Position numbers and translations under genes: made by a program
The notes under the pieces: model-generated
Seen by the model: only the letters and a program-made list of their open reading frames with translations
Databases searched by the model: none
Told to the model about the DNA's origin: nothing
Shown here: one piece after another, positions 11,399 through 20,983 of the stretch
Position numbering within the stretch: position 1 is the first letter of the stretch
Layout: each line of letters opens with the position of its first letter
Source of the DNA: Thozetella sp. PMI_491
Taxonomy: Eukaryota > Ascomycota > Sordariomycetes > Chaetosphaeriales > Chaetosphaeriaceae
Length of the DNA: 64,000 nucleotides
Assembly (NCBI GenBank): GCA_021432635.1
Contig: MU270024.1
Location: 744,001 to 808,000, forward strand
Reading direction: 5' to 3'

Positions 11399-12064
11399 CT
11401 AGGCCATTGCTTTCTTCGCCACGATATACGGGCGCGTATCGGGGTTTCCGGTCGCGTGATATTCCATGGCGACGATCTCGAAATCAGCGGCTTCAATCTG
11501 CTTCCTCACCTCTTCCGCAGAGAATACCGTGACGAATGGAGCCAGGCCGATGAAGCGCATCAATGGGAGAAGAGGAAGAAATATCAGTCCAACTTTCATG
11601 TCCCGGACACAAGGTGTCTTGGAGATGAACAGGCCATCAGGTACAAGTAACTTGTTGATGCTGCGCAACGTTCCAGGCAAGTCTCGAACGAGATGGAGAT
11701 AATTGAAAGCCAACACAGCATCGAATGGTGGCGCTGTCTCTGTTTCTGCATCGACCGCGAGCGACTCGGCCGTCGCAGTGCGGAATTCTAGAGCCGGGAT
11801 CATCTCGTCGGCAACGTTCTTGCTATTGGCGATCTCGATCATCTTAGGGGAGATGTCGGTTCCTAGGTAGCAACGTACGCCGGACGCGAGGTGCATTGCC
11901 GTGCCTCCTGTTCCACAGCCCAGCTCCAGCACGCTAGCATCTGGACTTAATAGATGACGAGTCTTGTCCAGTGTGCGCTCATATCCGGCTTGATCGGCAA
12001 TCGGGGACTTGGAGTATTTCCCAGAAGCCTTGTCCCAGAAACGGGCATCGCTGTCTGAGCTCAT
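11399..12064 (-). CDS. Class I SAM-dependent methyltransferase
   Basis: Intact single-exon gene of 221 residues. Motif I reads LELGCGTGGT (about 46-55) and the acidic motif II region is YLGTDISPKMIEIA. Motif post-I/IV is PPFDAVLAFNYLHL, followed by KLLVPDGLFISKTP, the usual strand before the C-terminal part. This is a typical small Rossmann-fold methyltransferase that transfers methyl from S-adenosylmethionine; the acceptor substrate is unknown. The hydrophobic segment VGLIFLPLLPLMRFIGLAPFV could lie at a membrane or form a substrate lid. The start is ATG at 12064 (MSSDSDARFWD); the longer frame upstream uses GTG. No biosynthetic cluster partner lies next to it. Confidence 0.88.
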   Translation of the reverse strand: MSSDSDARFWDKASGKYSKSPIADQAGYERTLDKTRHLLSPDASVLELGCGTGGTAMHLASGVRCYLGTDISPKMIEIANSKNVADEMIPALEFRTATAESLAVDAETETAPPFDAVLAFNYLHLVRDLPGTLRSINKLLVPDGLFISKTPCVRDMKVGLIFLPLLPLMRFIGLAPFVTVFSAEEVRKQIEAADFEIVAMEYHATGNPDTRPYIVAKKAMA

Positions 12065-13824
12065 GGTGAACTGCACGCTTGGGATATGTAGTTGGTTGGT
12101 GCTAGATAAAGATGTGACGAATATTGCAGATATCTAGTGTGTATGTCCTCAGATTATATGTTACAGCTTAAGTCTCTAGGCTTATTGCGCTGGGAACATG
12201 GGAATGAGGAATACCCTTCACACTCGTCTGGTCCATACTTTAGGTACCACCTGTTATCAACGCCCGCTGTCTACTACTAAGTCGGCGAGCTGGAGAGGAC
12301 ACGTGGCCAGCGAGGCTTTTCCGCCTGATAAAATCGCGGGGTGATGAAGCTGCACATGACGCGTCTCCCACCCCCAATTAAGTGACCGTATCCGTATCTC
12401 GTATCACCAAAGTACAATGTTGTACCACGTACCACGTTTCGTTTGTCGAATGCCAATCCATCTTCTCATATCGGAGGATAATAGTTGCTCTGTGTAACTT
12501 GACCAGGTGGTATATTTTAGGCACCATTATATCGCCATCCTCTCCGTTCACTCAGGTAGTTGAGCGACAGGTTGAGTGCTACATAGCAAGGCGAAGTTAG
12601 CGGCTGCAGAGAGAAGCTTTGGGTCTTCGAGTATAGGGAAAGGACATCTCATCAACTATTTGGGGCTGTTACATAGATGGAAGATACGGTTCGCGCGATC
12701 GCTCAAGCCATCCAGGGAGCTGCGGGCAGACGGCCTTTAGCCAAATGGCCTGGACGGTCCGGTTCGGGCAAGCACACAAGCAAACCAGTCGCCCGGCTCT
12801 CCATCATGGCTACCTCTAAACTACAGCCGTCCAAAACGCAGACACGCACATAATAAACGATTGGCGAGTGACACGTCGCAGCGATATATGTGCCCGAGTA
12901 GGCCAAAGTTCCATTGCTTCCCCCTTAGCTAGCCCTCCGCACCGAGCAGTAGTTGGCCCGTGAACATTGCCTTCGGTCTGCTCGGTCCGTGCCTGGCGAG
13001 CCGCAAGGTAGAAGAGACATATCACACAGCCAACGAGATATCCACCATTAGACTATGCAGAACGCTTTATTCTAACGCGACCCTAGAAGGCGGTAGAATC
13101 CATGATCTCGATCTCCGGAGTGAAACTTGGTTGCATAACACCTTTAGGGGTCCGAGAGCTCTAGTAGTGCAGTTAGTCTAGGCAATTAATGGCCGAGAAT
13201 CATAAGAAACTCCATATAATGAAGGCGAGCGTCGCTTGTAGAAGAGTGAAATAGGCAAGCAAGACTTGGTCTTTTCTACGAGTAACTTACTGTGTGTTAC
13301 TATCTGTCGATACCAGGACTTAGATCCACACAAATTTAGAAACACTCAGGGCCTTATATTTTGTGCAACCTTGCATACCGCCAAGCGGCCATCTCGGGTA
13401 AAGGCGATGGAAGCGGCGGCTCCGGGACTCTCACATGACACCTTGTCCCGGGCCCGACTGCTGCGATCCAAATGATGATGAATACATCGGCTTTGACCCC
13501 GAGTCGGAGTCTGATGATTAGATTAACAAATGAGATGCCAAGTTTGGGGGATCGGTTGGCAAAAGAGCAGGGCGTATCTCGAACGACTCCAACTCTATAA
13601 ATCCTGCAACAGGTCAACAACTGTACATCCCGTAGGATGCTGTGAAGGTAAGTCGTTGTCAATAGCTATTCTTCCCACTGCGGAGTTTGATCCTAATCCT
13701 ACTTCTCTTGACAGCATCCGTCTGCAAGCCAGTTTGACAAGGTCTCAGAGCGTGCTGTCTACACAGCTAACATGACGTTCGGGCATATTTTAAGTGGGAG
13801 GTAGGATATTAGTTCCTGCGTATC
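12065..13824. other. Long intergenic stretch with dispersed repeat
   Basis: No gene could be supported in 1.76 kb. It holds copy 1 of an 85-bp dispersed repeat (12520-12604). Short frames such as 13354-13662 have no motif or codon structure. Confidence 0.5.
12520..12604 (+). repeat. Dispersed direct repeat, copy 1
   Basis: Nearly identical to 20577-20653. The shared core is GAGCGACAGGTTGAGTGCTA followed by AGCAAGGCGAAGTTAGCGGC, with ATTATATCGCCAT upstream. Differences are mainly C/T transitions plus one short gap. It could be a MITE or LTR remnant. Confidence 0.7.
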
Positions 13825-14643
13825 CTAACCTAGGCACCAGAAAATGCCCTCGTCGTCCTTCTCGTATCGAAGATCAGCTTCCGCCGGGAGATCCCACCGC
13901 CCCAGTCGCCAGAACCAGGCTGCCCCAATACTATTAACCAGAATCTTCATCCATCCAGGACACTCGTATTCCTCATCTGGGACTCGTCCGATGGTGTGGG
14001 CATCCAAAATCCAGACCCACGCTGGCCTACCCAGCTGGATGAAGCTACGCTTCTCCTCGTAGTCGACGGCAACACGGAGGGGAGGCACCTCTAACGGTAT
14101 TTTTTCAAATGAGGACAAGCTTGCTGCATCGATAACAAGGCAGTAGCAAAATCTCGCATTGTCGAACTCTGCGGGGTCTTCGCCCTTACTCTCGACCCAT
14201 ATCTTAAAATAGTCGTTAAGTCCTTTGAAATCCTGTGGGCGGCTTGACGAGAATCTTGCGAGGTTCTTATCCTCGATTACGTCGAAATATACCCTTCGTG
14301 CAAGCTCCTCATTCGGTTCTCCATATGTGATCGCTCGTTCCTCCCCCACTGGACCGAAAAGTGGAAACCGGGTATAATGGCAGTCATACCAGACCCACCG
14401 CTTTAGTTTCTCAATTGCCGCTAGAAATTGGGCGTCTGATTCTGGCCCATAGACAGTGCGGAAGATGGTGAATCCCCACGATCCTCTGGCATAGTGATGT
14501 AGAACAGGGCGACGTGGTCCGAGGGACTTAGCAAGGTCCTCTAGACGTCCCTTAGCTGTTCTATCTTTCCGGGGTCCATCTTGGGCATAAAGATGCTCTT
14601 GGACTGGCCCGAATGTAGGCGCCGGCGAGGTGGGCTCCGACAT
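13825..14643 (-). CDS. Conserved fungal protein of unknown function
   Basis: Intact single-exon gene of 272 residues starting at ATG 14643 (MSEPTSPAPTFGP). It resembles a widespread fungal family of unknown role marked by a GFTIFRTVY motif (near 57-65) and a following AIEKLKRWVWYDC helix. Near the C-terminus it has RPAWVWILDAHTIG and a Trp-rich end (AAWFWRLGRWDLP). There is no signal peptide, membrane segment or catalytic motif, so it is probably cytosolic. Codon use and reading frame look healthy. It is the last gene before repeat copy B, so it lies inside the interval bounded by the inverted repeats. Confidence 0.75.
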   Translation of the reverse strand: MSEPTSPAPTFGPVQEHLYAQDGPRKDRTAKGRLEDLAKSLGPRRPVLHHYARGSWGFTIFRTVYGPESDAQFLAAIEKLKRWVWYDCHYTRFPLFGPVGEERAITYGEPNEELARRVYFDVIEDKNLARFSSSRPQDFKGLNDYFKIWVESKGEDPAEFDNARFCYCLVIDAASLSSFEKIPLEVPPLRVAVDYEEKRSFIQLGRPAWVWILDAHTIGRVPDEEYECPGWMKILVNSIGAAWFWRLGRWDLPAEADLRYEKDDEGIFWCLG

Positions 14644-15617
14644 TGCGAGTTCTGTTCGTGGTTGGAGGATCGGAGTGTGACCAGGCGGCTTGAACGAGGG
14701 GAAAGCGATTCCTGTGGGTGAAATGTGCCGGGGTAATCTGATGCAATTATCAGAACTGAACTATTCTTTTAAAGCGAGCCAAGCATCTGATGCCAATGTT
14801 AAGTGACCCATTGTGTTGCTAATAGTACTATTAAGGAGCTAAAAAAAATCCTAGTAAATAGCAGTTAAAAATAGGCATATTAAGTTATTATTCCATTAAT
14901 ATAAATATCTAGTTATCTTGAGATTTTTTTTATAGTATAAAGTAAAAAACGTAAAGAATACGTGGAGAGTTCATTTATAAATGTTTAATATACAAAGTAA
15001 TTTGTCTTTAGCAAGCCTTAAAAGTTAGGTTATACACATAGAAAAAAAAATAAAAAACATAAAAACCATCAATCCACACAGTAGGTACCATGCCTAGTAT
15101 CTCTAAGCACAGCAATAATCCAGCAATGATTACAATCAATCTACTTACCATTAGCAGATATAGCTACTCGGGGCTCACAAAGCTTTATCTTAGACCTGCT
15201 TCCTAGCTTTCTATATAGAGCTCGTCTGGGCTGAAGGGCTATAACCAGCGTTACGTATAACGCCCATTAAAGTTAAGAAAACCCACCATAATAGTTAAGT
15301 AAGGTTCAGCTACACTACAGCAAGCTTGTGATAGCTTTGGCTATACCACAGTATAACAGCTAAATGTGTTACAGGTAAGATGACTCAATTAGTATCAAGC
15401 TTTCTCTAATAGGCGAGGCCTAAGAAGATAAGAGAGCAGCTACTATACAGGCTATCTTAAACCTTAAACAACTTCCTTATCTAACCGCTATCTTGGAACT
15501 CAAACAACTTCCTCACCTATTATATTTTCGGGGGCCTTTCGCATTCATACCAGCTTTATTTTAACCTACTCTCCCCTACAACCCCGCTGATTGATGTACA
15601 CGGGTATCTCGCTCTAT
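14644..15617. other. Intergenic, AT-rich plus repeat copy B
   Basis: 14810-15060 is strongly AT-rich with A/T runs and no coding frame. 14985-15530 is repeat copy B. Nothing else was recognised. Confidence 0.6.
14985..15530 (-). repeat. RIP-degraded dispersed repeat, copy B (inverted relative to copy A)
   Basis: The reverse complement of this stretch aligns with about 9570-10110. Landmarks in plus orientation are GTCTTTAGCAAGCCTTAAAA near 15003, CAATCCACACAGTAGGTACC near 15070, GAGCTCGTC near 15220 and CTCAAACAACTTCCTCACC near 15500. Substitutions are largely transitions. The two copies face each other about 5 kb apart. Confidence 0.7.
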
Positions 15618-18182
15618 TTACACAAGAAGGAAATCCTGCACTTCCCTATTTCCTAGCTTCCAATCCACCACAACTTCCCCTTGCATGATTCCGGAAACAT
15701 ACGCTTCGCCAACCATGCGGAAGCCCTTATTTTGCCTCCGGCACGGACGAAGAATAAAGGGCACATGAGCTCCGTGCAACACAACTACTTTGTCCCCTGG
15801 CTGTACATCCTTCGGACCCAGTGCAAAATATCCTCGGCTAGTGACAAAGAAACATCTGCTTAGAGCATACTTTTCAAGTCCATTGCGCGAATCCCCTGTT
15901 GGTACTATGGACGGTTCCTTCAACAAAGCTGCATGAATGAGATTTCTGGCCTGTCTCGTCTCTGTCGGTGTCGTTGCAAATACGCCATCAAGAACTCTGT
16001 TAGGCCGCTTCATGTTGCTTTGTCTAAGCGCTGTCTTATCATGCCGGCGTCGCCATTCCCAGAATGGATCTGGTACAACGTATGGCAATTGAAACGGCCG
16101 GTGGTAGAGGTCGTAAGGCTGGCATTCCCATAACCGACCAAGCTCCTGAAATTTATCGCGCATAGTTGATTGCTTATTGTCATCCCAGTCTACCGGGAAT
16201 AAGGTGCCTGGCTTTGTGTCAATGAAGTTAGATGAAATGACTGTCTCCTCTTGGTCTGTTGCCACCGTAGACTCGAATTGGGTGGAAATCGATCGGGTTA
16301 CCTCCAAATCCTCTGCCTGTTCAAGCAAGCCCGACTCAAGGACGGTGAGCGGTGGGTGGTTTCTTTCCCACGAGTTTGGGATTTCTGGAAGCCATTGCTC
16401 ACAGTCTCTTTCGTTGTGTAGATCTTGGCCGGCAAAGATTGTGGTCCAGAATGCAGCATATTTTGCCTCCAAACTTCCGAAAGGATTGTTGCATCCGGTG
16501 CCAGCCATCGCCAGCTTCTTAGCCTGTCCCAACGAAACCATAAACCGAGTCGAATTGGTCCAATCTGAATGTAGATCCTTCGGGAAGGGTACATGGGCAA
16601 TATGAATGACATCCCATAGTATTCCTTCTACGTTAAGTTTCGTCATTGAAGAGTTCAAGGAAAATCTCTGCTCCGTATGGGCTGCTGCGTGATACTTGGG
16701 CGGTAATCGTGTTTGTTCATCCATTATTTCCTTAGCGACCCTCTCTTGTACTCTCAGCTCATTCGTCTCCATGAATCTCTCCGCAGCTTTCTCCATATCT
16801 GTGTGCTCTTCGGGGTCCATATAGTAATCATCAAAGTCGCATACCACCAGCTTTTTCGTGTCCATCAACTTTAAGACTAGATTACCCATGTCCGGAGGCA
16901 GCGCATCCGAGAGTCTTGAAGAGCGGGGGTTTATTCTTACGCGGTTCCCGGTGGTTATAGCCCTGTCAACTCGCGCCCGTATTTCTTCTTGATCGAATGA
17001 GTAATGTATTTCTTGTTTCCCCTTGACAACTGTTCTCTCTGGAGCAATCCACCAAGGAAGTATTGCGTCTTGTGTAGTTTCGCTGCTCGGTAGAGGCATC
17101 TCGTCACATCGGACCGACCAATCTGGCACCCAAGAAGGGGTTGAGCTCGCGCCACTGCTTCCAATTTCGCGACAGTGTCTGAGGATCTCTAGTCCTCCGC
17201 GACCTTCTAGCACGGCAATGGCAAATTTGGTGAAAGCCTCACATGTAGTTGAGTTGTAATCAACTGCAACTACCATGGTTTTCTTGCCGTAAATACCGCG
17301 AGGCAGGATTCCTGCAAGTGCGTAAATTTTGTCTTTGGAGTCGGTGACGTGAAAGCGACGGAATCTTGCAGCTAGCTGTAGGAACTCTGGGCCTTCAACC
17401 GGCACTGAAGACCGTTTTGTGAGACGCAACTGTTCATGATACCGAAATGCTTCAAAATCGAGAACTGCTCTAAGCCCAGTGATGGTTTGCCTATGTTGGA
17501 TACCAGTACTGATCTCGATCCGCGCACAAGCAACCACAAGCTCCAGCCATGTTGCGCTGGCATCGCCGCAGTGGACCGTCGCATTGTTCACCCCGTTACT
17601 ACAAGGACCCCAAAATATTTCTTGGACTACCCAAACTCGTGTCCACCAAGGACGAGTGAGCAATTTCTCAATCGCAAGGACCGTATGACTGTCCAAAATT
17701 TCCATTTTCTCGAAAGTTGATGCTCGTCCAAGCTGGCACAGTGTTGCCATTGCCAGGTCACTGCTGTCAGACGCGGGGCCGAGCCAGACAATGAGGTGAG
17801 TGGCTACTGCATATAGCAAATTCATATTGGCGACTTGTGTGTTTTTTTCGCTGATGTCTGATTGGTTGATGCAAATAGCATCAACCCAAATGACCTTTTC
17901 TTCGTCTACTGCACGATGATGACGAAGAAATGAGTCAAGATTCTCCGCGATCCCAAGGGCATATGCCCCATCGATGAACAATGTGGAGACAGGAATTCCA
18001 CTTCCCCAAGTATATGAGAGTGCCTGAAATTCAGCGAAGTCCCTGAGATTATAGGGTTTGAGGCTGCCCTCTATCGGTGCGCTGAATGTGGCGGCCGGGA
18101 AGAGAGTTAGAAGGCGGACATCAAGTGGGTTGGCCAATGGCTGGTATACATATGGAACTGAATAAGCTGAAGTTTCTGACAT
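15618..18182 (-). CDS. HET-domain protein (heterokaryon incompatibility family)
   Basis: Intact single-exon gene of 854 residues. The HET domain is N-terminal: FQALSYTWGSG near residue 50, then ENLDSFLRHHR, VIWVDAICINQSD near 100 and LLYAVATHLIVWLGPASD near 130. WWTRVWVVQEI is the conserved block following these. The downstream region has KDKIYALAGIL and a C-terminal module RGYFALGPKDVQPGDKVVVLHGA that is common in this architecture. HET domains trigger growth arrest or death after allorecognition and may be TIR-related; the partner allele cannot be read from sequence. No NACHT, WD40 or ankyrin region is fused to it. It starts at ATG 18182 (MSETSAYSVPYVYQPL). Confidence 0.93.
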   Translation of the reverse strand: MSETSAYSVPYVYQPLANPLDVRLLTLFPAATFSAPIEGSLKPYNLRDFAEFQALSYTWGSGIPVSTLFIDGAYALGIAENLDSFLRHHRAVDEEKVIWVDAICINQSDISEKNTQVANMNLLYAVATHLIVWLGPASDSSDLAMATLCQLGRASTFEKMEILDSHTVLAIEKLLTRPWWTRVWVVQEIFWGPCSNGVNNATVHCGDASATWLELVVACARIEISTGIQHRQTITGLRAVLDFEAFRYHEQLRLTKRSSVPVEGPEFLQLAARFRRFHVTDSKDKIYALAGILPRGIYGKKTMVVAVDYNSTTCEAFTKFAIAVLEGRGGLEILRHCREIGSSGASSTPSWVPDWSVRCDEMPLPSSETTQDAILPWWIAPERTVVKGKQEIHYSFDQEEIRARVDRAITTGNRVRINPRSSRLSDALPPDMGNLVLKLMDTKKLVVCDFDDYYMDPEEHTDMEKAAERFMETNELRVQERVAKEIMDEQTRLPPKYHAAAHTEQRFSLNSSMTKLNVEGILWDVIHIAHVPFPKDLHSDWTNSTRFMVSLGQAKKLAMAGTGCNNPFGSLEAKYAAFWTTIFAGQDLHNERDCEQWLPEIPNSWERNHPPLTVLESGLLEQAEDLEVTRSISTQFESTVATDQEETVISSNFIDTKPGTLFPVDWDDNKQSTMRDKFQELGRLWECQPYDLYHRPFQLPYVVPDPFWEWRRRHDKTALRQSNMKRPNRVLDGVFATTPTETRQARNLIHAALLKEPSIVPTGDSRNGLEKYALSRCFFVTSRGYFALGPKDVQPGDKVVVLHGAHVPFILRPCRRQNKGFRMVGEAYVSGIMQGEVVVDWKLGNREVQDFLLV

Positions 18183-18887
18183 TGCGACGTGACTTAAAAG
18201 CTTGTAATTATGTTTCCTGTCGATGTTTACGGATGCGCTGAATCACTGAGATGGATACATTTTGAAGAGGAATCCATGTGGAAGGCTGTTGTAGGGTCGA
18301 AGTGGAATAGCTGCCCAATCATGTGTGTCTGCCTAATTATGCACCTTGACTTAATTAGCTAGTGGCTTCTCTCTTGATGGGGCCACCAGCCGAAGCGATG
18401 ACCAAACATCCAAGCCGACAGGCTTAAGCCATCGTACGCTGATTCAGCGAAGGAAGCTCTCAAAAAATTGTAGTATTAATGGGAAGCCATTGCGTATACG
18501 CCGCATAGCGGGAAATGACAGGATAGGCTAGACAAAATATCAAATATTGTTAGCCCTCGATTGAGGCTCAGCACATAGTCAGGTTGGTAATTTCAACTCA
18601 ACTATCCGCGAACCAGCCGTAACCGCAAAAGTTTAGTACCTTACAGTACATCGGTGTTATTTACCAGCAGTCTAGGGTCTTCCATCTCTAGACCCTCCCG
18701 TCCTGGGCTTACATTCGAGCATCTGTGGCAATATATCCGTGCAATTTTGGACGGTGGACTCGCATACCATTACATAACGTACATGTGAGTAAAAAGAGTG
18801 TGCCAAATGCAGCGCTCATAAATAGCAAGCCGTCACTTTCGTCGCCGCACTGCCGACACCCATTTACCCAATTCCCACCTCGCTCTC
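18183..18887. other. Intergenic
   Basis: About 700 bp between the 3' end of the aspartyl-protease-like gene and the start of the HET gene upstream. No gene, repeat or obvious regulatory motif was seen. Confidence 0.5.
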
Positions 18888-20087
18888 TCAGGCAGCGTCT
18901 AGCCCAAGTTTGCCTCTCTCGGCGTCAAACGACATTTTGAAAATGCGGAAGACGTGTGATCCTGTATTCACGATACGCTCCAGCCTATTAGAGTACGCGG
19001 CGCGTATTGGAGTATCCGGGGCTTCCTTGTCAAGACTAGTGACGGGAACTGTAGCCGTTGTCTCAGACACAACAGTAAAAGATTCCGTGGCAATATACGG
19101 ATTACCAAATACCAAGTCGACGTTTATGCTTGCATTAAGCGGGCTCACGTTGTCTGGGTCGTTCCTAGGGAGGACAACCCCGTCCGACTTCTGAATTCGC
19201 ACGAAGCCGCGTTGGAAGCCAGTGTCGAGCACAATCTTGCAGGTCACGCAGGACACCGGGGTGCTGCTGAATCCCACGCAACCGTCCAACTCTTGCCAAT
19301 CAAATTGATGCCTATAACTAGTGCCGTAAGGATAATGTTCATATAGCTGGGTGTATAAAAACCGTCCAGAAGTAGTGCCTGCATTTGTGTTTGTAAGCCC
19401 GACATCGAGGCCACGAGTTGTAATCACGTAGCCCGGCCAATAGGTCAGCGTGGATATCTGAGTTCTGCCGATTGTTGTGACATTCAGTAGGGGGTTTTTG
19501 TCTGGGGTCCCTTGGGGTTGGCCGTCCGACTGCCGTCCAAATCCGATGCCCATCAGCGTGATGCCACGAGGATAACTTGTATAGACAGTAGTGTTGTCTG
19601 GGCAGAGGCTCGGAGCCATAAGAACATCGTATGGCACGGCGTAGTGTGGGTCGCACACGGCGGTTGCTGTCACTGCGAGGACCGGAACCGTTGCCGTCAC
19701 TTCTCCACTCGTCGTGCTAGTGGACCCTGGGTTGAAGATGACGTCCCTGTTGATCCAGCAGCCCTTGTATAGCTTGTCACTGCTAGATAGGTACTGCCAT
19801 CCTGACACACAGAGAGCGGTGGTAAAGTCGGGTATGTCGATGGCAGAGATTAGGATTCCGCAGCTTCCTGTATCAACAGTGGGCGTGTAGTCGATAGTTC
19901 TGCCAGACGGACATCGAGAACTAGAAGTACATGACATGACCATCGATACATGGGGCGGGCTACCAAACGGATCTGATGGGGCTGTGCCTCCTTGCCAAGG
20001 AATTAGAGCCGTCTGACTCATGCCATCGAACAAGTCGCACAGTACTGTATGAAACAGCCCAAATATGAGTAGTGCAGAGAGCTCCAT
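18888..20087 (-). CDS. Secreted pepsin-like aspartyl protease family protein
   Basis: Intact single-exon gene of 399 residues. The start at ATG 20087 gives a clear signal peptide (MELSALLIFGLFHTVLC). Two Asp-Thr-Gly motifs are present: PTVDTGSCGILIS (Asp72) and KIVLDTGFQRGF (Asp near 288). Their spacing is about 215 residues, as in two-lobed pepsin-type proteases. Between them is GFGRQSDGQPQGTPDKNP, a block I associate with a fungal secreted family whose members are annotated only as hypothetical or protease-like. There are many cysteines (more than 10) and several Asn-x-Ser/Thr sites, as expected for a secreted glycoprotein. The conserved Tyr flap of pepsin was not identified. Proteolytic activity is likely but unproven. 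The neighbours on both sides are HET genes. Confidence 0.75.
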   Translation of the reverse strand: MELSALLIFGLFHTVLCDLFDGMSQTALIPWQGGTAPSDPFGSPPHVSMVMSCTSSSRCPSGRTIDYTPTVDTGSCGILISAIDIPDFTTALCVSGWQYLSSSDKLYKGCWINRDVIFNPGSTSTTSGEVTATVPVLAVTATAVCDPHYAVPYDVLMAPSLCPDNTTVYTSYPRGITLMGIGFGRQSDGQPQGTPDKNPLLNVTTIGRTQISTLTYWPGYVITTRGLDVGLTNTNAGTTSGRFLYTQLYEHYPYGTSYRHQFDWQELDGCVGFSSTPVSCVTCKIVLDTGFQRGFVRIQKSDGVVLPRNDPDNVSPLNASINVDLVFGNPYIATESFTVVSETTATVPVTSLDKEAPDTPIRAAYSNRLERIVNTGSHVFRIFKMSFDAERGKLGLDAA

Positions 20088-20983
20088 ACTAGTTGGTTGA
20101 ATAGAAGAGATCCTTCCAATACGATACAATTCTGATCATATGAAAAAGCGTTTCGAGTTGGCGTGCACAATATTTATTTCGAATCCAGTCGAGGAAGAGG
20201 GTCGATTTATGCTCATCGCTTCTTACCTGCTGTGCCGGTGTCTCGGGGAATCGCTCAACCCGTATGACTCGACAGGATACACAAGAGCGCCTCCAGTCAA
20301 TATCACAGGGCTTCAAAACACTCCCATCGGCTAATTTAGTTTACTTGGATAAGCCGCCACAACGTCCAGTGACCTAGAATTTTCAAGGTGTCCTGCACGA
20401 TTGGGTATTACAGAGGCCATATAAGCTTACGTAGCCGTCGATGAAATGCTTGGCTTTGCCAGGCTGTCGAGCTAGGCAACAGAGAAGTAACACAAGGATA
20501 TGGTATCCCAAGGAAATCCCTGGAAGTGTCCTACTACCGCAAAGTGAGGCAGCATTTCAAGAGGCGCCAAGATAAGGCATCATTATATCGCCATTCTCTT
20601 AAGCGGTCGAGCGACAGGTTGAGTGCTACATGGCAAGGCGAAGTTAGCGGCGGCTCTCCAAGAAACAGCGGCACTTAGATTGCTATTAGCTCTCCCTCCT
20701 CACCATAATCCAAAGAACAAAGGCTATTTGGCTGGTAAATGCACGACGACGCTCCTTTGACTGACAGTCTTCTTGATTTGCTTGCGTTGGTGGGCAGTGC
20801 CGTGTTAGCCGCCCCCCTGGCTTCAGCTTCATGTTTCCAGGGGTTTTCCGTTTCATAACTATCACCCCCACCCCCCTTCATCGCCCCTCCCCTCCCGGCT
20901 TCCCCCCGGGGTTTTGTTCCAAACAACGGGGTATTTTCTCCCTCTAGCTTGAGAAAATCCAACTTTAACTCACGTCAGGCATC
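20088..20983. other. Intergenic with dispersed repeat and G/C-rich simple tract
   Basis: Contains copy 2 of the 85-bp dispersed repeat (20577-20653). A C-rich tract at about 20860-20915 (runs of CCCCC) lies 70-120 bp before the HET gene start and may be part of its promoter. No gene seen. Confidence 0.5.
20577..20653 (+). repeat. Dispersed direct repeat, copy 2
   Basis: Matches 12520-12604 in the same orientation with few, mainly transition, differences and a gap of about 6-8 nt. Confidence 0.7.
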
